This document shows positions 12,144 through 26,100 of a stretch of DNA of 64,000 bases, one piece after another. The notes beneath the pieces were generated by a model that had not been told where the DNA came from, ran no database searches, and worked only from the letters and a program-made list of their open reading frames with translations. Made by a program: the position numbers and the translations under genes. Source of the DNA: Hymenopus coronatus (taxonomy: Eukaryota > Arthropoda > Insecta > Mantodea > Hymenopodidae); contig CM060883.1 in assembly GCA_030762935.1 (NCBI GenBank), forward strand, positions 95,214,501-95,278,500, given 5' to 3'. Every line of letters starts with the position of its first letter. The stretch's first letter is position 1.

Positions 12144-15100
12144 ACTCAGTGTCCTAGCATGCGTCACACATTAGACTGACCTCTAACTCAGTGTCCTAGC
12201 ATGCGTCACACACTAAACTGACCTCTAACTCAGTGTCCAAGCATGCGTCACAAACTAGCCTGACATCTAACTCAGTATCTAAGCATGCGTCAAACAGTAG
12301 ACTGACTTCTAACTCAGTGTCCTAGCATGCGTCACAAATTAGACTAACTTCTAACTCAGTATTCTAGTATGCGTCACACACTAGACTGACCTCTAACTCA
12401 GTGTCCAAGCATGCGTCACACACTAGACTGACCTCTAACTCAGTGTGCAAGCATGCGTCACACACTAGATTGACCTCTAACTCAGTGTCCAAGCACGCGT
12501 CCCACACTAGACTGACCTCTAACTCAGTGTCCAAGCATGCGTCACATACTAGACTGACTTTTAACTCAGTGTCCAAGAATGCGTCACACACTAGACTGAC
12601 CTCTAGCTCAGAGTCCTAGCATGCGTCACACACTAGACTGACTTCTAGCTCAGTGTCTTAGCATACGTCACACATTAGACTGACTTCTAACTCAGTGTCC
12701 TAGCATGCGTCACACAGTAGACTGAGTTATAATTCAGTGTCCAAGCATGCGTAGCACACTAGACTGACTTCAAATTCAGTGCCCTAGCATGCGTCACACA
12801 CTAGACTGACTTCTTACTCAGTGTCCAAGCATACGTCACATATTAGACTGACTTCTAACTCAGTGTCCAAACAGGCCTCTCACACTAGACTGACTTCTAA
12901 CTCGCTATTCTACCATGTGTCTCACACTAGTCTGACTTCTAACTCAGTGTCCTCGCATGCGTCATACACGAGACTGACTTCTAACTCAGTGTTATAGCAT
13001 GTGTCAGACGTTAGACTGACTTCTAACTCAGTGTCCTAGCATGCGTCACACACTAGAGTGACTTCTAACTCAGTGTCCTAGCATACGTCACACCTTAGAC
13101 TGACCTCTAACTCAGTGTCCTAGCATGCGTCTCACACTAGACTGACTTCTAACTCAGTGTCCTAGCATGCGTCACACGATTGACTGACTTCTAACTCAGT
13201 GTTTTAGCATACGTCACACACTAGACTGATTTCTAACTCAGTGTCCTAGCATGCGTCACACACTAGACTGACTTATAATTCAGTGTCTAAGCATGCGTAT
13301 CACACTAGACTGACTTCCAATTCAGTGTCCTAGCATGCGTCACACAAGAGTGACCTCTAACTCAGTGTCCAAGCATGCGTCACACACTGGACTGACTTCT
13401 AACTCAGTGTCCAAACAGGCGTCTCACATTAAACTGACTTCTAACTCCGTATCCTAGCATGTGTCACACACTAGACTGACTTCTAACTCAGTGTCTTAGC
13501 ATGTGCCACACACTAGACTAACTTCTAACTCAGTGTGTTAACAATGTGTCACACATTAGACTGACTTCTAGCTCAATGTGTTAACATGTGTCACACATTA
13601 GACTGACTTCTAGCTAAGTGTTTTAACATACGTCACACACTAGACACTTCTAATTCAGTGTCCAAGCATGCGTATCACACTAGACTGACTTCTAACTCAG
13701 AGCCCTAGCATGCGTCACAAACTAGACTGACTTGTAACTCAGTGTCTTAACATACGTCACACACTAGACTGCCTTCTAAGTCAGTGTCCTAGCATGCGTC
13801 ACACACTAGACTGCCTTCTAACTCAGTGTACTAGCATGTATCACACACTGGACTGACTTCTAACTCAGTGTCTTAGCATGCGTCTCACATTAGACTGACT
13901 TCTAACTCAGTGTCCTAGCATGTGTCACGCACTAAACTGACTACTAACTCAGTGTCCTAGTATGCGTCACACACCTGACTGACTTCTAACTCAGTGTCCT
14001 AGCATGCATCTCACACTAGACTGACTTCTTACTCAGTGTCCTAGCATGCGTCACACACTTGACTGACTTCTAACTCAGTGTCTTAGCATACGTCACACAC
14101 TAGACTGACTTCTAACTCAGTGTCTAAGCATGCATCTCACACTAGACTGACTTCTAACTCAGTATCCTAGCATGTGTCACACATTATACTGACTTCTAAC
14201 TCAGTATTCTAGTATGTGTCACACACTAGAGTGACTTCTAACTCAGTGTCCTAGCATACGTCACACACTACACTTACCTCTTACTCAGTTTTCTAGCATG
14301 CGTCTCACGCTAGAATGACTTCTTACTCAGTGTCCTAGCATGCGTTACACACTTGACTGACTTCTAACTCAGTGTCTTAGCATACGTCACACACTAGACT
14401 GAATCTAACTCAGTGTCCTAGCATGCGTCACACAGTAGACTGACTTCTAACTCAGTGTCCAAGCATGCGTCTCACACTAGACTGACTACTAACTCAGTGT
14501 CCAAGCAATCGTCAAACACTAGACTGACTTCTAACTCAGTGTCCTAGAATACGTCACACACTAGACTCACTTCTAACTCAGTGTCCTAGCATGCGTCAAA
14601 TACTAGACTGACTTCTAATTCAGTATCCTAGCATGCGTCACACATTAGACTGACCTCTAACTCAGTGTCTTAGCATACGTCACACACTAGACTGTCTTCT
14701 AACTCAGCGTCCTAGCATGCGTCACACACTAGACTGACTCATAATTCAGTGTCCAAGCATGCGTCACACATTAGAATGACTTCTAACTCAGTGTCCAAAC
14801 AGGCGTCTCACACTAGACTGACTTCTAACTCCGTATCCTAGTATGTGTCTCACACTAGACTGACTTCTAACTCAGTGTCCTCGCATGCGTCACACACTAG
14901 ACTGGTATCTACCTCAGTGTCTTAGCATGTGTCACACACTAGACTGACTTCTAACTCAGTGTGTCAGCATGTGTCACACACTAGACTGACTTCTAACTCT
15001 GTGTCCTAGCATGCGTCACACTAGAGTGACCTCTAACTCAGTGTCCAAGCATGCGTCACACACTAGACTGACTTCTAACTCAGAGTCCAAACAGGCGTCG

Positions 15101-16628
15101 TACATTAGACTGACTTCTAACTCCGCATCCTAGCAGTTGTCACACACTAGACTGACTTCTAACTCAACTCCTCGCATGCGTCATACACTAGACTGACTTC
15201 TATCTCAGTGTCTTAGCATGTGCCACACACTAGACTGAATTCTAGCTCAGTTTGTTAACACGTGTCACACACTAGACTGACTTCTAGATCAATGTGTTAA
15301 CATGTGTCACACATTAGACTGACTTCTAACTAAGTGTGTTAAGATACGTCACACACTAGACACTTCTAATTCAGTGTCCAAGCATGTGTATCACACTAGA
15401 CTGACTTCTAACTCAGTGCCCTAGCATGCGTCACACACTAGACTGACTTGTAACTCAGTGACTTAGCATACGTCACACACTAGACTGACTTCTAACTCAG
15501 TGTCCTAACATACGCCACATACTAGACTGACTTCTAATTTAGTGTCCAAGCATGCGTATCACACTAGACTGTCTTCAAACTCAGTGCCCTAGCATGCGTC
15601 ACACACTAGACTGACTTGTAACTCAGTGTCTTAGCATACGTCACACACTAGACTGCCTTCTAACTCAGTGTCCTAGCATGCGTCACACACTAGACTGACT
15701 TCTAACTCAGTATCCTAGCATGTGTCACACATTAGACTGACTTCTAACTCAGTGTCCTAGCATGTGTCACACACTAAACTGGCCACTAACTCAGTGTCCT
15801 AGCATGCGTCCAACACCTGACTGACTTCTAACTCAGTGTCCTAGCATGCGTCTAACACTAGACTGACTTCTTACTCAGTGTCCTAGCATGCGTCACACAC
15901 TTGACTGACTTCTAACTCAGTGTCTTAGCATACGTCACACACTAGACTGACATCTAACTCAGTATCCTAGCATATGTCACACATTAGACTGACTTCTAAC
16001 TCAGTATTCTAGTATGTGTCACACACTAGAATGACTTGTAACTCAGTGTCCTATCATACGTCACACACTAGACTGACCTCTAACTCAGTGTCCTAGCATG
16101 CGTCTCTCACTAGACTGACTTCTTACTCAGTGTCCTAGCATGCGTCACACACTTGACTGACTTCTAACTCAGTGTCTTAGCATGCGTCACACACTAGAAT
16201 GACTTTTAACTCAGTGTCCAAGCATGCGTCTCACACTAAACTGACTTCTAACTCAGTGTCCAAGCATGCGTTAAACACTAGACTGACTTCTAACTCAGTG
16301 TCCTAGCATGAGTCACACACTGGACTGACTTCTAAATCAGTTTCCAAGCATGCGTCTCACACTAGATTGACTTCTAACTCAGTATCCTAGCATGTGTCAC
16401 ACATTAGACTGACTTCTAACTCAGTGTCCTAGCATGCGTCACACACTAGACTGACTTCATACTCAGTGTCCTAGCATGTGACATACACTAGACTAACTAT
16501 TAACTCAGTGTCCTAGCATGCGTCACACACTAGACTGACTTCTAACTCAGTGTCCAAGCATGCGTTTCACACTAGACTGACTTCCAACTCAGTGTCCTAG
16601 CATGCGTCACACACTAGACTGACTTCAA
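12144..16628 (+). repeat. Domain A higher-order unit 3 (4,485 bp)
   Basis: This begins 3,731 bp after the matching point of unit 2 and follows the same order: five CCAAG monomers (12,364-12,591), the GTAGCAC monomer near 12,750, ACAGGCCTCTC near 12,870, TAGCAGTTGTC at 15,131, then block X copy 3 near 15,990-16,630. Private changes include AAGAATGCG at about 12,577, a GGTATCTACC monomer near 14,905 and GTGTCAGCATG near 14,960. It holds no gene. Confidence 0.7.
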
Positions 16629-19600
16629 ACTCAGTGTCCTAGCATGCGTCACACATTAGACTGACCTCTAACTCAGTGTCCTAGCATGCGTCACACACTA
16701 AACTGACCTCTAACTCAGTGTCCAAGCATGCGTCACAAACTAGCCTGACATCTAACTCAGTATCTAAGCATGCGTCAAACAGTAGACTGACTTCTAACTC
16801 AGTGTCCTAGCATGCGTCACAAATTAGACTAACTTCTAACTCAGTATTCTAGTATGCGTCACACACTTGACTGACCTCTAACTCAGTGTCCAAGCATGCG
16901 TCACACACTAGACCGACCTCTAACTCAGTGTGCAAGCATGCGTCACACACTAGATTGACCTCTAACTCAGTGTCCAAGCACGCGTCCCACACTAGACTGA
17001 CCTCTAACTCAGTGTCCAAGCATGCGTCACATATTAGACTGACTTTTAACTCAGTGTCCAAGCATGCGTCACACACTAGACTGACTTCTAGCTCAGTGTC
17101 CTAGCATGCCTCACATCCTAGACTGACTTCTAAGTGTCCTAGCATTCGTCACACACTAGACTGACTTCTAAGTCAGTGTCCTAGCATGCGTCACACACTA
17201 GACTGAATTCTAACTCAGTGTCCTAACATGCCTCACACACTAGACTGACGTCTAACTCCGTGACCTAGCATGCGTCACACACTAGACTGACCTCTAGCTC
17301 AGAGTCCTAGCATGCGTCACACACTAGACTGACTTCTAGCTCAGTGTCTTAGCATACGTCACACATTAGACTGACTTCTAACTCAGTGTCCTAGCATGCG
17401 TCACACAGTAGACTGAGTTATAATTCAGTGTCCAAGCATGCGTAGCACACTAGACTGACTTCAAATTCAGTGCCCTAGCATGCGTCACACACTAGACTGA
17501 CTTCTTACTCAGTGTCCAAGCATACGTCACATATTAGACTGACTTCTAACTCAGTGTCCAAACAGGCCTCTCACACTAGACTGACTTCTAACTCGCTATT
17601 CTACCATGTGTCTCACACTAGTCTGACTTCTAACTCAGTGTCCTCGCATGCGTCATACACGAGACTGACTTCTAACTCAGTGTTATAGCATGTGTCAGAC
17701 GTTAGACTGACTTCTAACTCAGTATCCTAGCATGCGTCACACACTAGAGTGACTTCTAAATCAGTGTCCTAGCATACGTCACACCTTAGACTGACCTCTA
17801 ACTCAGTGTTCTAGCATGCGTCTCACACTAGACTGACTTCTAACTCAGTGTCCTAGCATGCGTCACACGATTGACTGACTTCTAACTCAGTGTTTTAGCA
17901 TACGTCACACACTAGACTGATTTCTAACTCAGTGTCCTAGCATGCGTCACACACTAGACTGACTTATAATTCAGTGTCTAAGCATGCGTATCACACTAGA
18001 CTGACTTCCAATTCAGTGTCCTAGCATGCGTCACACAAGAGTGACCTCTAACTCAGTGTCCAAGCATGCGTCACACACTGGACTGACTTCTAACTCAGTG
18101 TCCAAACAGGCGTCTCACATTAAACTGACTTCTAACTCCGTATCCTAGCATGTGTCACACACTAGACTGACTTCTAACTCAGTGTCTTAGCATGTGCCAC
18201 ACACTAGACTAACTTCTAACTCAGTGTGTTAACAATGTGTCACACATTAGACTGACTTCTAGCTAAGTGTTTTAACATACGTCACACACTAGACACTTCC
18301 AATTCAGTGTCCAAGCATGCGTATCACACTAGACTGACTTCTAACTCAGAGCCCTAGCATGCGTCACAAACTAGACTGACTTGTAACTCAGTGTCTTAAC
18401 ATACGTCACACACTAGACTGCCTTCTAAGTCAGTGTCCTAGCATGCGTCACACACTAGACTGCCTTCTAACTCAGTGTACTAGCATGCATCACACACTGG
18501 ACTGACTTCTAACTCAGTGTCTTAGCATGCGTCTCACATTAGACTGACTTCTAACTCAGTGTCCTAGCATGTGTCACGCATTAAACTGACTACTAACTCA
18601 GTGTCCTAGTATGCGTCACACACCTGACTGACTTCTAACTCAGTGTCCTAGCATGCATCTCACACTAGACTGACTTCTTACTCAGTGTCCTAGCATGCGT
18701 CAAACTTGACTGACTTCTAACTCAGTGTCTTAGCATACGTCACACACTAGACTGACTTCTAACTCAGTGTCTAAGCATGCATCTCACACTAGACTGACTT
18801 CTAACTCAGTATCCTAGCATGTGTCACACATTATACTGACTTCTAACTCAGTATTCTAGTATGTGTCACACACTAGAGTGACTTCTAACTCAGTGTCCTA
18901 GCATACGTCACACACTAGACTTACCTCTTACTCAGTTTTCTAGCATGCGTCTCACACTAGACTGACTTCTTACTCAGTGTCCTAGCATGCGTTACACACT
19001 TGACTGACTTCTAACTCAGTGTCTTAGCATACGTCACACACTAGACTGAATCCAACTCAGTGTCCTAGCATGCGTCACACACTAGACTGACTTCTAACTC
19101 AGTGTCCAAGCATGCGTCTCACACTAGACTGACTACTAACTCAGTGTCCAAGCAATCGTCAAACACTAGACTGACTTCTAACTCAGTGTCCTAGAATACG
19201 TCACACACTAGACTCACTTCTAACTCAGTGTCCTAGCATGCGTCAAATACTAGACTGACTTCTAATTCAGTATCCTAGCATGCGTCACACATTAGACTGA
19301 CCTCTAACTCAGTGTCTTAGCATACGTCACACACTAGACTGTCTTCTAACTCAGCGTCCTAGCATGCGTCACACACTAGACTGACTTATAATTCAGTGTC
19401 CAAGCATGCGTCACACATTAGAATGACTTCTAACTCAGTGTCCAAACAGGCGTCTCACACTAGACTGACTTCTAACTCCGTATCCTAGCATGTGTCTCAC
19501 ACTAGACTGACTTCTAACTCAGTGTCCTCGCATGCGTCACACACTAGACTGACTTCTACCTCAGTGTCTTAGCATGTGTCACACACTAGACTGACTTCTA

Positions 19601-22490
19601 ACTCAGTGTGTTAACATGTGTCACACACTAGACTGACTTCTAACTCTGTGTCCTAGCATGCGTCACACTAGAGTGACCTCCAACTCAGTGTCCAAGCATG
19701 CGTCACACACTAGACTGACTTCTAACTCAGAGTCCAAACAGGCGTCGTACATTAGACTGACGTCTAACTCCGCATCCTAGCAGTTGTCACACACTAGACT
19801 GACTTCTAACTCAACTCCTCGCATGCGTCATACACTAGACTGACTTCTATCTCAGTGTCTTAGCATGTGCCACACACTAGACTGAATTCTAGCTCAGTTT
19901 GTTAACACGTGTCACACACTAGACTGACTTCTAGATCAATGTGTTAACATGTGTCACACATTAGACTGACTTCTAACTAAGTGTGTTAACATACGTCACA
20001 CACTAGACACTTCTAATTCAGTGTCCAAGCATGTGTATCACACTAGACTGACTTCTAACTCAGTGCCCTAGCATGCGTCACACACTAGACTGTCTTCAAA
20101 CTCAGTGCCCTAGCATGCGTCACACACTAGACTGACTTGTAACTCAGTGTCCTAGCATACGTCACACACTAGACTGCCTTCTAACTCAGTGTCCTAGCAT
20201 GCGTCACACACTAGACTGACTTCTAACTCAGTATCCTAGCATGTGTCACACATTAGACTGACTTCTAACTCAGTGTCCTAGCATGTGACACACACTAAAC
20301 TGCCTTCTAACTCAGTGTCCTAGCATGCGTCACACACTAGACTGACTTCTAACTCAGTATCCTAGCATGTGTCACACATTAGACTGACTTCTAACTCAGT
20401 GTCCTAGCATGTGACACACACTAAACTGGCCACTAACTCAGTGTCCTAGCATGCGTCCAACACCTGACTGACTTCTAACTCAGTGTCCTAGCATGCGTCT
20501 AACACTAGACTGACTTCTTACTCAGTGTCCTAGCATGCGTCACACACTTGACTGACTTCTAACTCAGTGTCTTAGCATATGTCACACATTAGACTGACTT
20601 CTAACTCAGTATTCTAGTATGTGTCACACACTAGAATGACTTGTAACTCAGTGTCCTATCATACGTCACACACTAGACTGACCTCTAACTCAGTGTCCTA
20701 GCATGCGTCTCTCACTAGACTGACTTCTTACTCAGTGTCCTAGCATGCGTCACACACTTGACTGACTTCTAACTCAGTGTCTTAGCATGCGTCACACACT
20801 AGAATGACTTTTAACTCAGTGTCCAAGCATGCGTCTCACACTAAACTGACTTCTAACTCAGTGTCCAAGCATGCGTTAAACACTAGACTGACTTATAACT
20901 CAGTGTCCTAGCATGAGTCACACACTGGACTGACTTCTAAATCAGTTTCCAAGCATGCGTCTCACACTAGATTGACTTCTAACTCAGTATCCTAGCATGT
21001 GTCACACATTAGACTGACTTCTAACTCAGTGTCCTAGCATGCGTCACACACTAGACTGACTTCATACTCAGTGTCCTAGCATGTGACATACACTAGACTA
21101 ACTATTAACTCAGTGTCCTAGCATGCGTCACACACTAGACTGACTTCTAACTCAGTGTCCAAGCATGCGTTTCACACTAGACTGACTTCCAACTCAGTGT
21201 CCTAGCATGCGTCACACACTAGACTGACTACAAACTCAGTGTCCTAGCATGCGTAACACACTAGACTGACCTCTAACTCGGTGTCTTTGCATGTGTCACA
21301 CATTAGAGTGACTTCTAACTCAGTGTGTTTACATGTGTAACACTAGACTCACTTATAGATTAATGTGTTAACACGTGTCACACACCAGACTGACATCTAA
21401 CTCAGTATCCAAACATGCATCACAAACTAGACTGAACTCTAACTCAGTGTATTGACATGTGTCACACTAGACTGACTTCTAGCTCAGTGTGTTAACATGT
21501 GTCACAAACTAGACTGACTTCTAACTCAGTGAGTTAACATGCACCACACACTAGACTGACTTCTAACTCAGTGTTCTAGCATACGTCACACACTAGACTG
21601 ACCTCTATCTCAGTGTCCTAGCATGCGTCTCACACTAGACTGACCTCTAACTCAGTGTCCTAGCATGCGTCACACACTTGACTGACTTCTATCTCAGTGT
21701 CCTAGCATACGTCACACAATAGACTGACTTCTAATTTAGTGTCCAAGCATGCGTATCATATTAGACTGACTTCCAACTCAGTGCCCTAGCATGCGTCACA
21801 CACACTAGACTGACTTCTAACTCAGTGTCCAGGCATGCATCACACTATAGACTGACTTCTAACTCAGTGTCCAAACCGGCGTCTCACACTACACTGACTT
21901 CTAACTCCGTATCCTAGCATGTGTCACACACTAGACTGACTTCTAAGTCAGTTCCTCGCATGCGTCACACACTAGACTGACTTCTAACTCAGTGTCTTAG
22001 CATGTGCTACACACTAGACTGACTTCTAACTCAGTGTGTTATGATGTGTCACACACTAGACTGACTTCTAGCTCAATGTGTTAACATGTGTCACACACTA
22101 GACTGACTTATAAGTGGGTTAACATATGTCACACACTAGACGGACTTTTATCTCAGTGTGTTAACATGTGTCACACTAGACTGACTTCTAGCCCAGTGTG
22201 TTAACATGTGTCACACATTAGACTGACTTTTAACTCAGTGTGTTAACATGTGTCGCACACTAGACTGACTTCTTACTCAGTGTCCTAGCATGCTTCACAC
22301 ACTAGACTGACTTCTAACACAGTGTCCTAGCATATGTCACACACTAGACAGACTTCTAACTCAGTGTCCTAGCATGCGTATCACACTAGACTGACTTCTA
22401 ACTCACTGCCCTAGCATGCGTCACACACTAGACTGACTTGCAACTCAGTGTCCTAGCGTACGTCACACACTAGACTGACTTCTAACTCAG
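16629..22490 (+). repeat. Domain A higher-order unit 4
   Basis: This starts 4,485 bp after unit 3 and resembles unit 1 more than units 2 or 3: it keeps the GCCTCACATCC and AGCATTCGTC monomers (17,107-17,150), block X (copy 4) and the GTTAAC-rich block. It also carries the CTCTAGCTCAGAGTCC monomer (about 17,290) that units 2 and 3 have and unit 1 lacks. It therefore either keeps the fullest ancestral order or is a recombinant of unit-1-like and unit-2-like copies. It holds no gene. Confidence 0.7.
20160..20430 (+). repeat. 126-bp in-register duplication (3 monomers)
   Basis: Three consecutive monomers (CGTCACACACTAG, then GTATCCTAGCATGTG, then CATGTGACACAC followed by ACTAAACTG) are present twice: the TGACACACAC marker is at 20,286 and again at 20,412, exactly 126 bp apart. 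The matching place in copy 1 (6,003) has it once. The duplication spans exactly three 42-bp units, as expected for unequal exchange between aligned monomers. Confidence 0.85.
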
Positions 22491-25400
22491 TGTCCTAGCA
22501 TGCGTCACACACTAGATTGACTTCTAACTCAGTGTTCTAGCATGCGTCACACACTGGACTGACTTTTAACTCAGTGTCCAAGCATAAGTCTCACAATAGA
22601 CTGACTTCTAACTCAGTATCCTAACATGTGTCACACATTAGACTGACTGCTAACTCAGTGTCCTAGCATGTGTCACACACTAGACTACTAACCTCGGTGT
22701 CCAAGCATGCGTCTCACACTAGACTGACTTCTAAATCAGTGACCTAGCATGTGTCACACACTAGACTGATTTTTAACTCATTGTCTTAGCGTGCGTCACA
22801 CACTAGACTGACCTACAACTGAGTGTCCTAGTATGCGTCACACATTAGACTGACCTCTAACTCAGTGTCCAAGCATGTGTCACAAACTAGACTGACCTCT
22901 AACTCAGTATCCAAGCATGCGTCACACACTAGACTGACCTCTTACTGAGTGTCCTAGCATGCGTCACGCACAAATCTGACTTCTAACACAGTGTCCAATC
23001 ATGCGTCACACACTAGACTGACTTCTTACTCAGTGTCCTAGCATGCGTCACACACTTGACTGACTCCTAAATCAGTGTCCTAGCATGCGTCAAAAACTAG
23101 ACCTACTTCAAAATCAGTGTTCTAGCATGCGTCACACACTAGACTGACTTCTAGCTCAGTGTCCTAACATGCGTCACATACTAGATTGGCCTCTAACTCA
23201 ATGTCCAAGCATGCGTCACACATTAGACTGGCGTCACACACTAGACTGACTTCTAACTCAGTGTCCAAGCATTCGTCTCACACTAGACTGACTTCTAACT
23301 CAGTATCCTAGCATGCGTCACACACTAGACTGACCTCTAACTCAGTGTCCTAGCATGCGTCTCACACTAGACTGACTACTAACTCAGTGTCCTAGCATGC
23401 GTCAGACACTAGACTGATCTCTAACTCTGTGTCCTAGCATGCGTCACACACTAGACTGACTTCTAGCTCAGTGTCCTAGCATGCGCACACACTAGACTGA
23501 CTTCTAACTCAGTGTCCTAGCATGCGTCACACACTAGACTGACTTCTAACTCCCTGTTCTAGCATGCGTCACACATTAGAGTATTCTCTAACTCAGTGTC
23601 CTATCATGCGTCTCACATTAGACTGACTTCTAATTCAGTGTCCTAGCATGCGTCATACAATAGACTGACCTCTAACTCAGTGTCCTAACATGAGTCACAC
23701 AATAAACTGACTTCTAACTTAGTATCCTAGCATGTGGCACACACTAGACTGACCCCAAACTCAGTTTCCGAGCATGCGTCACACACTAGACTGACTTCTA
23801 ACTCAGTGTCTTAGCATGTGTCACACACTTGACTGACTTCTAACTCAGTAACCTAGCATGTGTCACACACTAGACTGACTTTTAACTCAGTGTCCTAGCA
23901 TGCGTCACACACTAGACTGACTTCCAAGTCAGTGTCCTAGCATGATTCACTCACTAGACTGACCTCTAACTCAGGGTCCTAGCATGCGTCACACACTAGA
24001 CTGACTTCTAACTCAGTGTCCTAGCATGCGTCACAAACTAGACTGACTTCTAACTCAGTGTCTTAGCATGTGCTACACACTAGACTGACTTCTAACTCAG
24101 TGTGTTATGATGTTTCACACACTAGACTGACTTCTAGCTCAATGTGTTAACATGTGTCACACACTAGACTGACTTATAAGTGTGTTAACATATGTCACAC
24201 ACTAGACTGACTTTTATCTCAGTGTGTTAACATGTGTCACACTAGACTGACTTCTAGCCCAGTGTGTTAACATGTGTCACACATTAGACTGACTTTTAAC
24301 TCAGTGTGTTAACATGTGTCGCACACTAGACTGACTTCTTACTCAGTGTCCTAGCATGCTTCACACACTAGACTGACTTCTAACACAGTGTCCTAGCATA
24401 TGTCACACACTAGACAGACTTCTAACTCAGTGTCCTAGCATGCGTATCACACTAGACTGACTTCTAACTCTTTGCCCTAGCATGCGTCACACACTAGACT
24501 GACTTGTAACTCAGTGTCCTAGCGTACGTCACACACTAGACTGACTTCTAACTCAGTGTCCTAGCATGCGTCACACACTAGATTGACTTCTAACTCAGTG
24601 TCCTAGCATGCGTCACACACTGGACTGACTTTTAACTCAGTGTCCAAGCATAAGTCACACAATAGACTGACTTCTAACTCAGTATCCTAACATGTGTCAC
24701 ACATTAGACTGACTTCTAACTCAGTGTCCTAGCATGTGTCACACACTAGACTACTAACCTCAGTGTCCAAGCATGCGTCTCACACTAGACTGACTTCTAA
24801 ATCAGTGACCTAGCATGTGTCACACACTAGACTGATTTTTAACTCAGTGTCTTAGCATGCGTCACACACTAGACTGACCTATAACTGAGTGTCCTAGCAT
24901 GCGTCACACATTAGACTGACCTCTAACTCAGTGTCCAAGCATGCGTCACAAACTAGACTGACCTCTAACTCAGGTTCCAAGCATGCGTCACACACTAGAC
25001 TGACCTCTTACTCAGTGTCCTAGCATGCGTCACACACAAATCTGACTTCTAACACAGTGTCCAATCATGCGTCACACACTAGACTGACTTCTTACTCAGT
25101 GTCCTAGCATGCGTCACACACTTGACTGACTCCTAAATCAGTGTCCTAGCATGCGTCAAAAACTAGACCTACTTCAAAATCAGTGTCCTAGCATGCGTCA
25201 CACACTAGACTGACTTCTTTCTCAGTGTCCTAACATGCGTCACATACTAGATTGGCCTCTAACTCAAAGTCGAAGCATGCGTCACACATTAGACTGGCGT
25301 CACACACTAGACTGACTTCTAACTCAGTGTCCAAGCATTCGTCTCACACTAGACTGACTTCTAACTCAGTATCCTAGCATGCGTCACACACTAGACTGAC

Positions 25401-26100
25401 CTCTAACTCAGTGTCCTAGCATGCGTCTCACACTAGACTGACTACTAACTCAGTGTCCTAGCATGCGTCAGACACTAGACTGATCTCTAACTCTGTGTCC
25501 TAGCATGCGTCACACACTAGACTGACTTCTAGCTCAGTGTCCTAGCATGCGCACACACTAGACTGACTTCTAACTCAGTGTCCTAGCATGCGTCACACAC
25601 TAGACTGACTTCTAACTCCCTGTTCTAGCATGCGTCACACATTAGAGTATCCTCTAACTCAGTGTCCAATCATGCGTCTCACATTAGACTGACTTCTAAT
25701 TCAGTGTCCTAGCATGCGTCACACAATAGACTGACCTCTAACTCAGTGTCCTAACATGAGTCACACAATAAACTGACTTCTAACTTAGTATCCTAGCATG
25801 TGGCACACACTTGACTGACCCCAAACTCAGTTTCCTAGCATGCGTCACACACTAGACTGACTTCTAACTCAGTGTCTTAGCATGTGTCACATACTTGACT
25901 GACTTCTAACTCAGTAACCTAGCATGTGTCACACACTAGACTGACTTTTAACTCAGTGTCCTAGCATGCGTCACACACTAGACTGACTTCCAAGTCAGTG
26001 TCCTAGCATGATTCACTCACTAGACTGACTTCTAACTCAGTGTCCTAGCATGCGTCACAAACTAGACTGACTCCTAACTCAGTGTTCTAGCATGCGTCAC
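21970..26100 (+). repeat. 2,066-bp higher-order repeat, first pair
   Basis: Sequence from about 21,970 recurs at about 24,036 with a constant offset of 2,066: the CATGTGCTAC monomer is at 22,001 and 24,067, and the truncated 18-bp monomer ends at 23,230 and 25,296. The match stops near 23,960 against 26,030, where the second copy moves on to different monomers (CTCCTAACTCAG, CAGGGTCCAAG). The pair straddles the change from domain A to domain B, so the 2,066-bp unit contains the end of the domain-A GTTAAC cluster. Confidence 0.75.
23213..23230 (+). repeat. 18-bp truncated monomer (type site of 17)
   Basis: Here a monomer is reduced to 18 bp: GCGTCACACATTAGACTG is followed at once by the GCGTCACACAC of the next one, a loss of 24 bp. 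The same fusion ends at 23,230, 25,296, 27,989, 28,840, 30,906, 33,599, 35,035, 37,728, 39,164, 42,778, 43,425, 45,491, 47,557, 51,169, 54,707, 60,667 and 62,733. The copy at 54,707 carries an extra change (GCGACACAC). All copies are preceded by an AGATTGGCC monomer, so the deletion happened once and was spread by amplification. It is absent from domain A before 23 kb. Confidence 0.9.

Larger units (their letters stand above)
1790..15988 (+). repeat. 14.2-kb super-repeat, copy 1 (domain A)
   Basis: Markers in this span recur 14,199 bp downstream: the CCTATCATAC monomer at 1,851 and 16,050, the five-monomer CCAAG run at 2,650 and 16,849, and the GCCTCACATCC monomer at 2,908 and 17,107. The offset later grows to 14,241, 14,283 and 14,367 as whole monomers are gained and lost. 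The left edge is set near 1,790, where the sequence upstream stops matching the sequence upstream of 15,989. Inside it are three successive higher-order units (listed separately) and two copies of a 0.6-kb block. It holds no gene. Confidence 0.75.
15989..22490 (+). repeat. 14.2-kb super-repeat, copy 2, partial
   Basis: This repeats 1,790 to about 8,090 with the same order of unusual monomers, then diverges near 22,490, where domain-B type sequence takes over. Relative to copy 1 it has one extra monomer near 17,280 (CTCAGAGTCC type), one extra near 18,060 (CACTGGACTG type), a 126-bp duplication near 20,286-20,412 and one monomer missing near 20,577. Because copy 2 ends at the place where copy 1 carries an aberrant monomer (8,079-8,119), the two copies probably ended at different recombination junctions. 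Confidence 0.75.

Noticed and set aside
21300..21400. Possible promoter or binding-site cluster (TTATAGATTAATG, GTTAAC)
   Set aside because: The AT-rich piece is one variant monomer copied with the higher-order unit (also near 6,980, 27,030, 32,645, 36,772, 40,900 and 49,295). There is no gene for it to serve.
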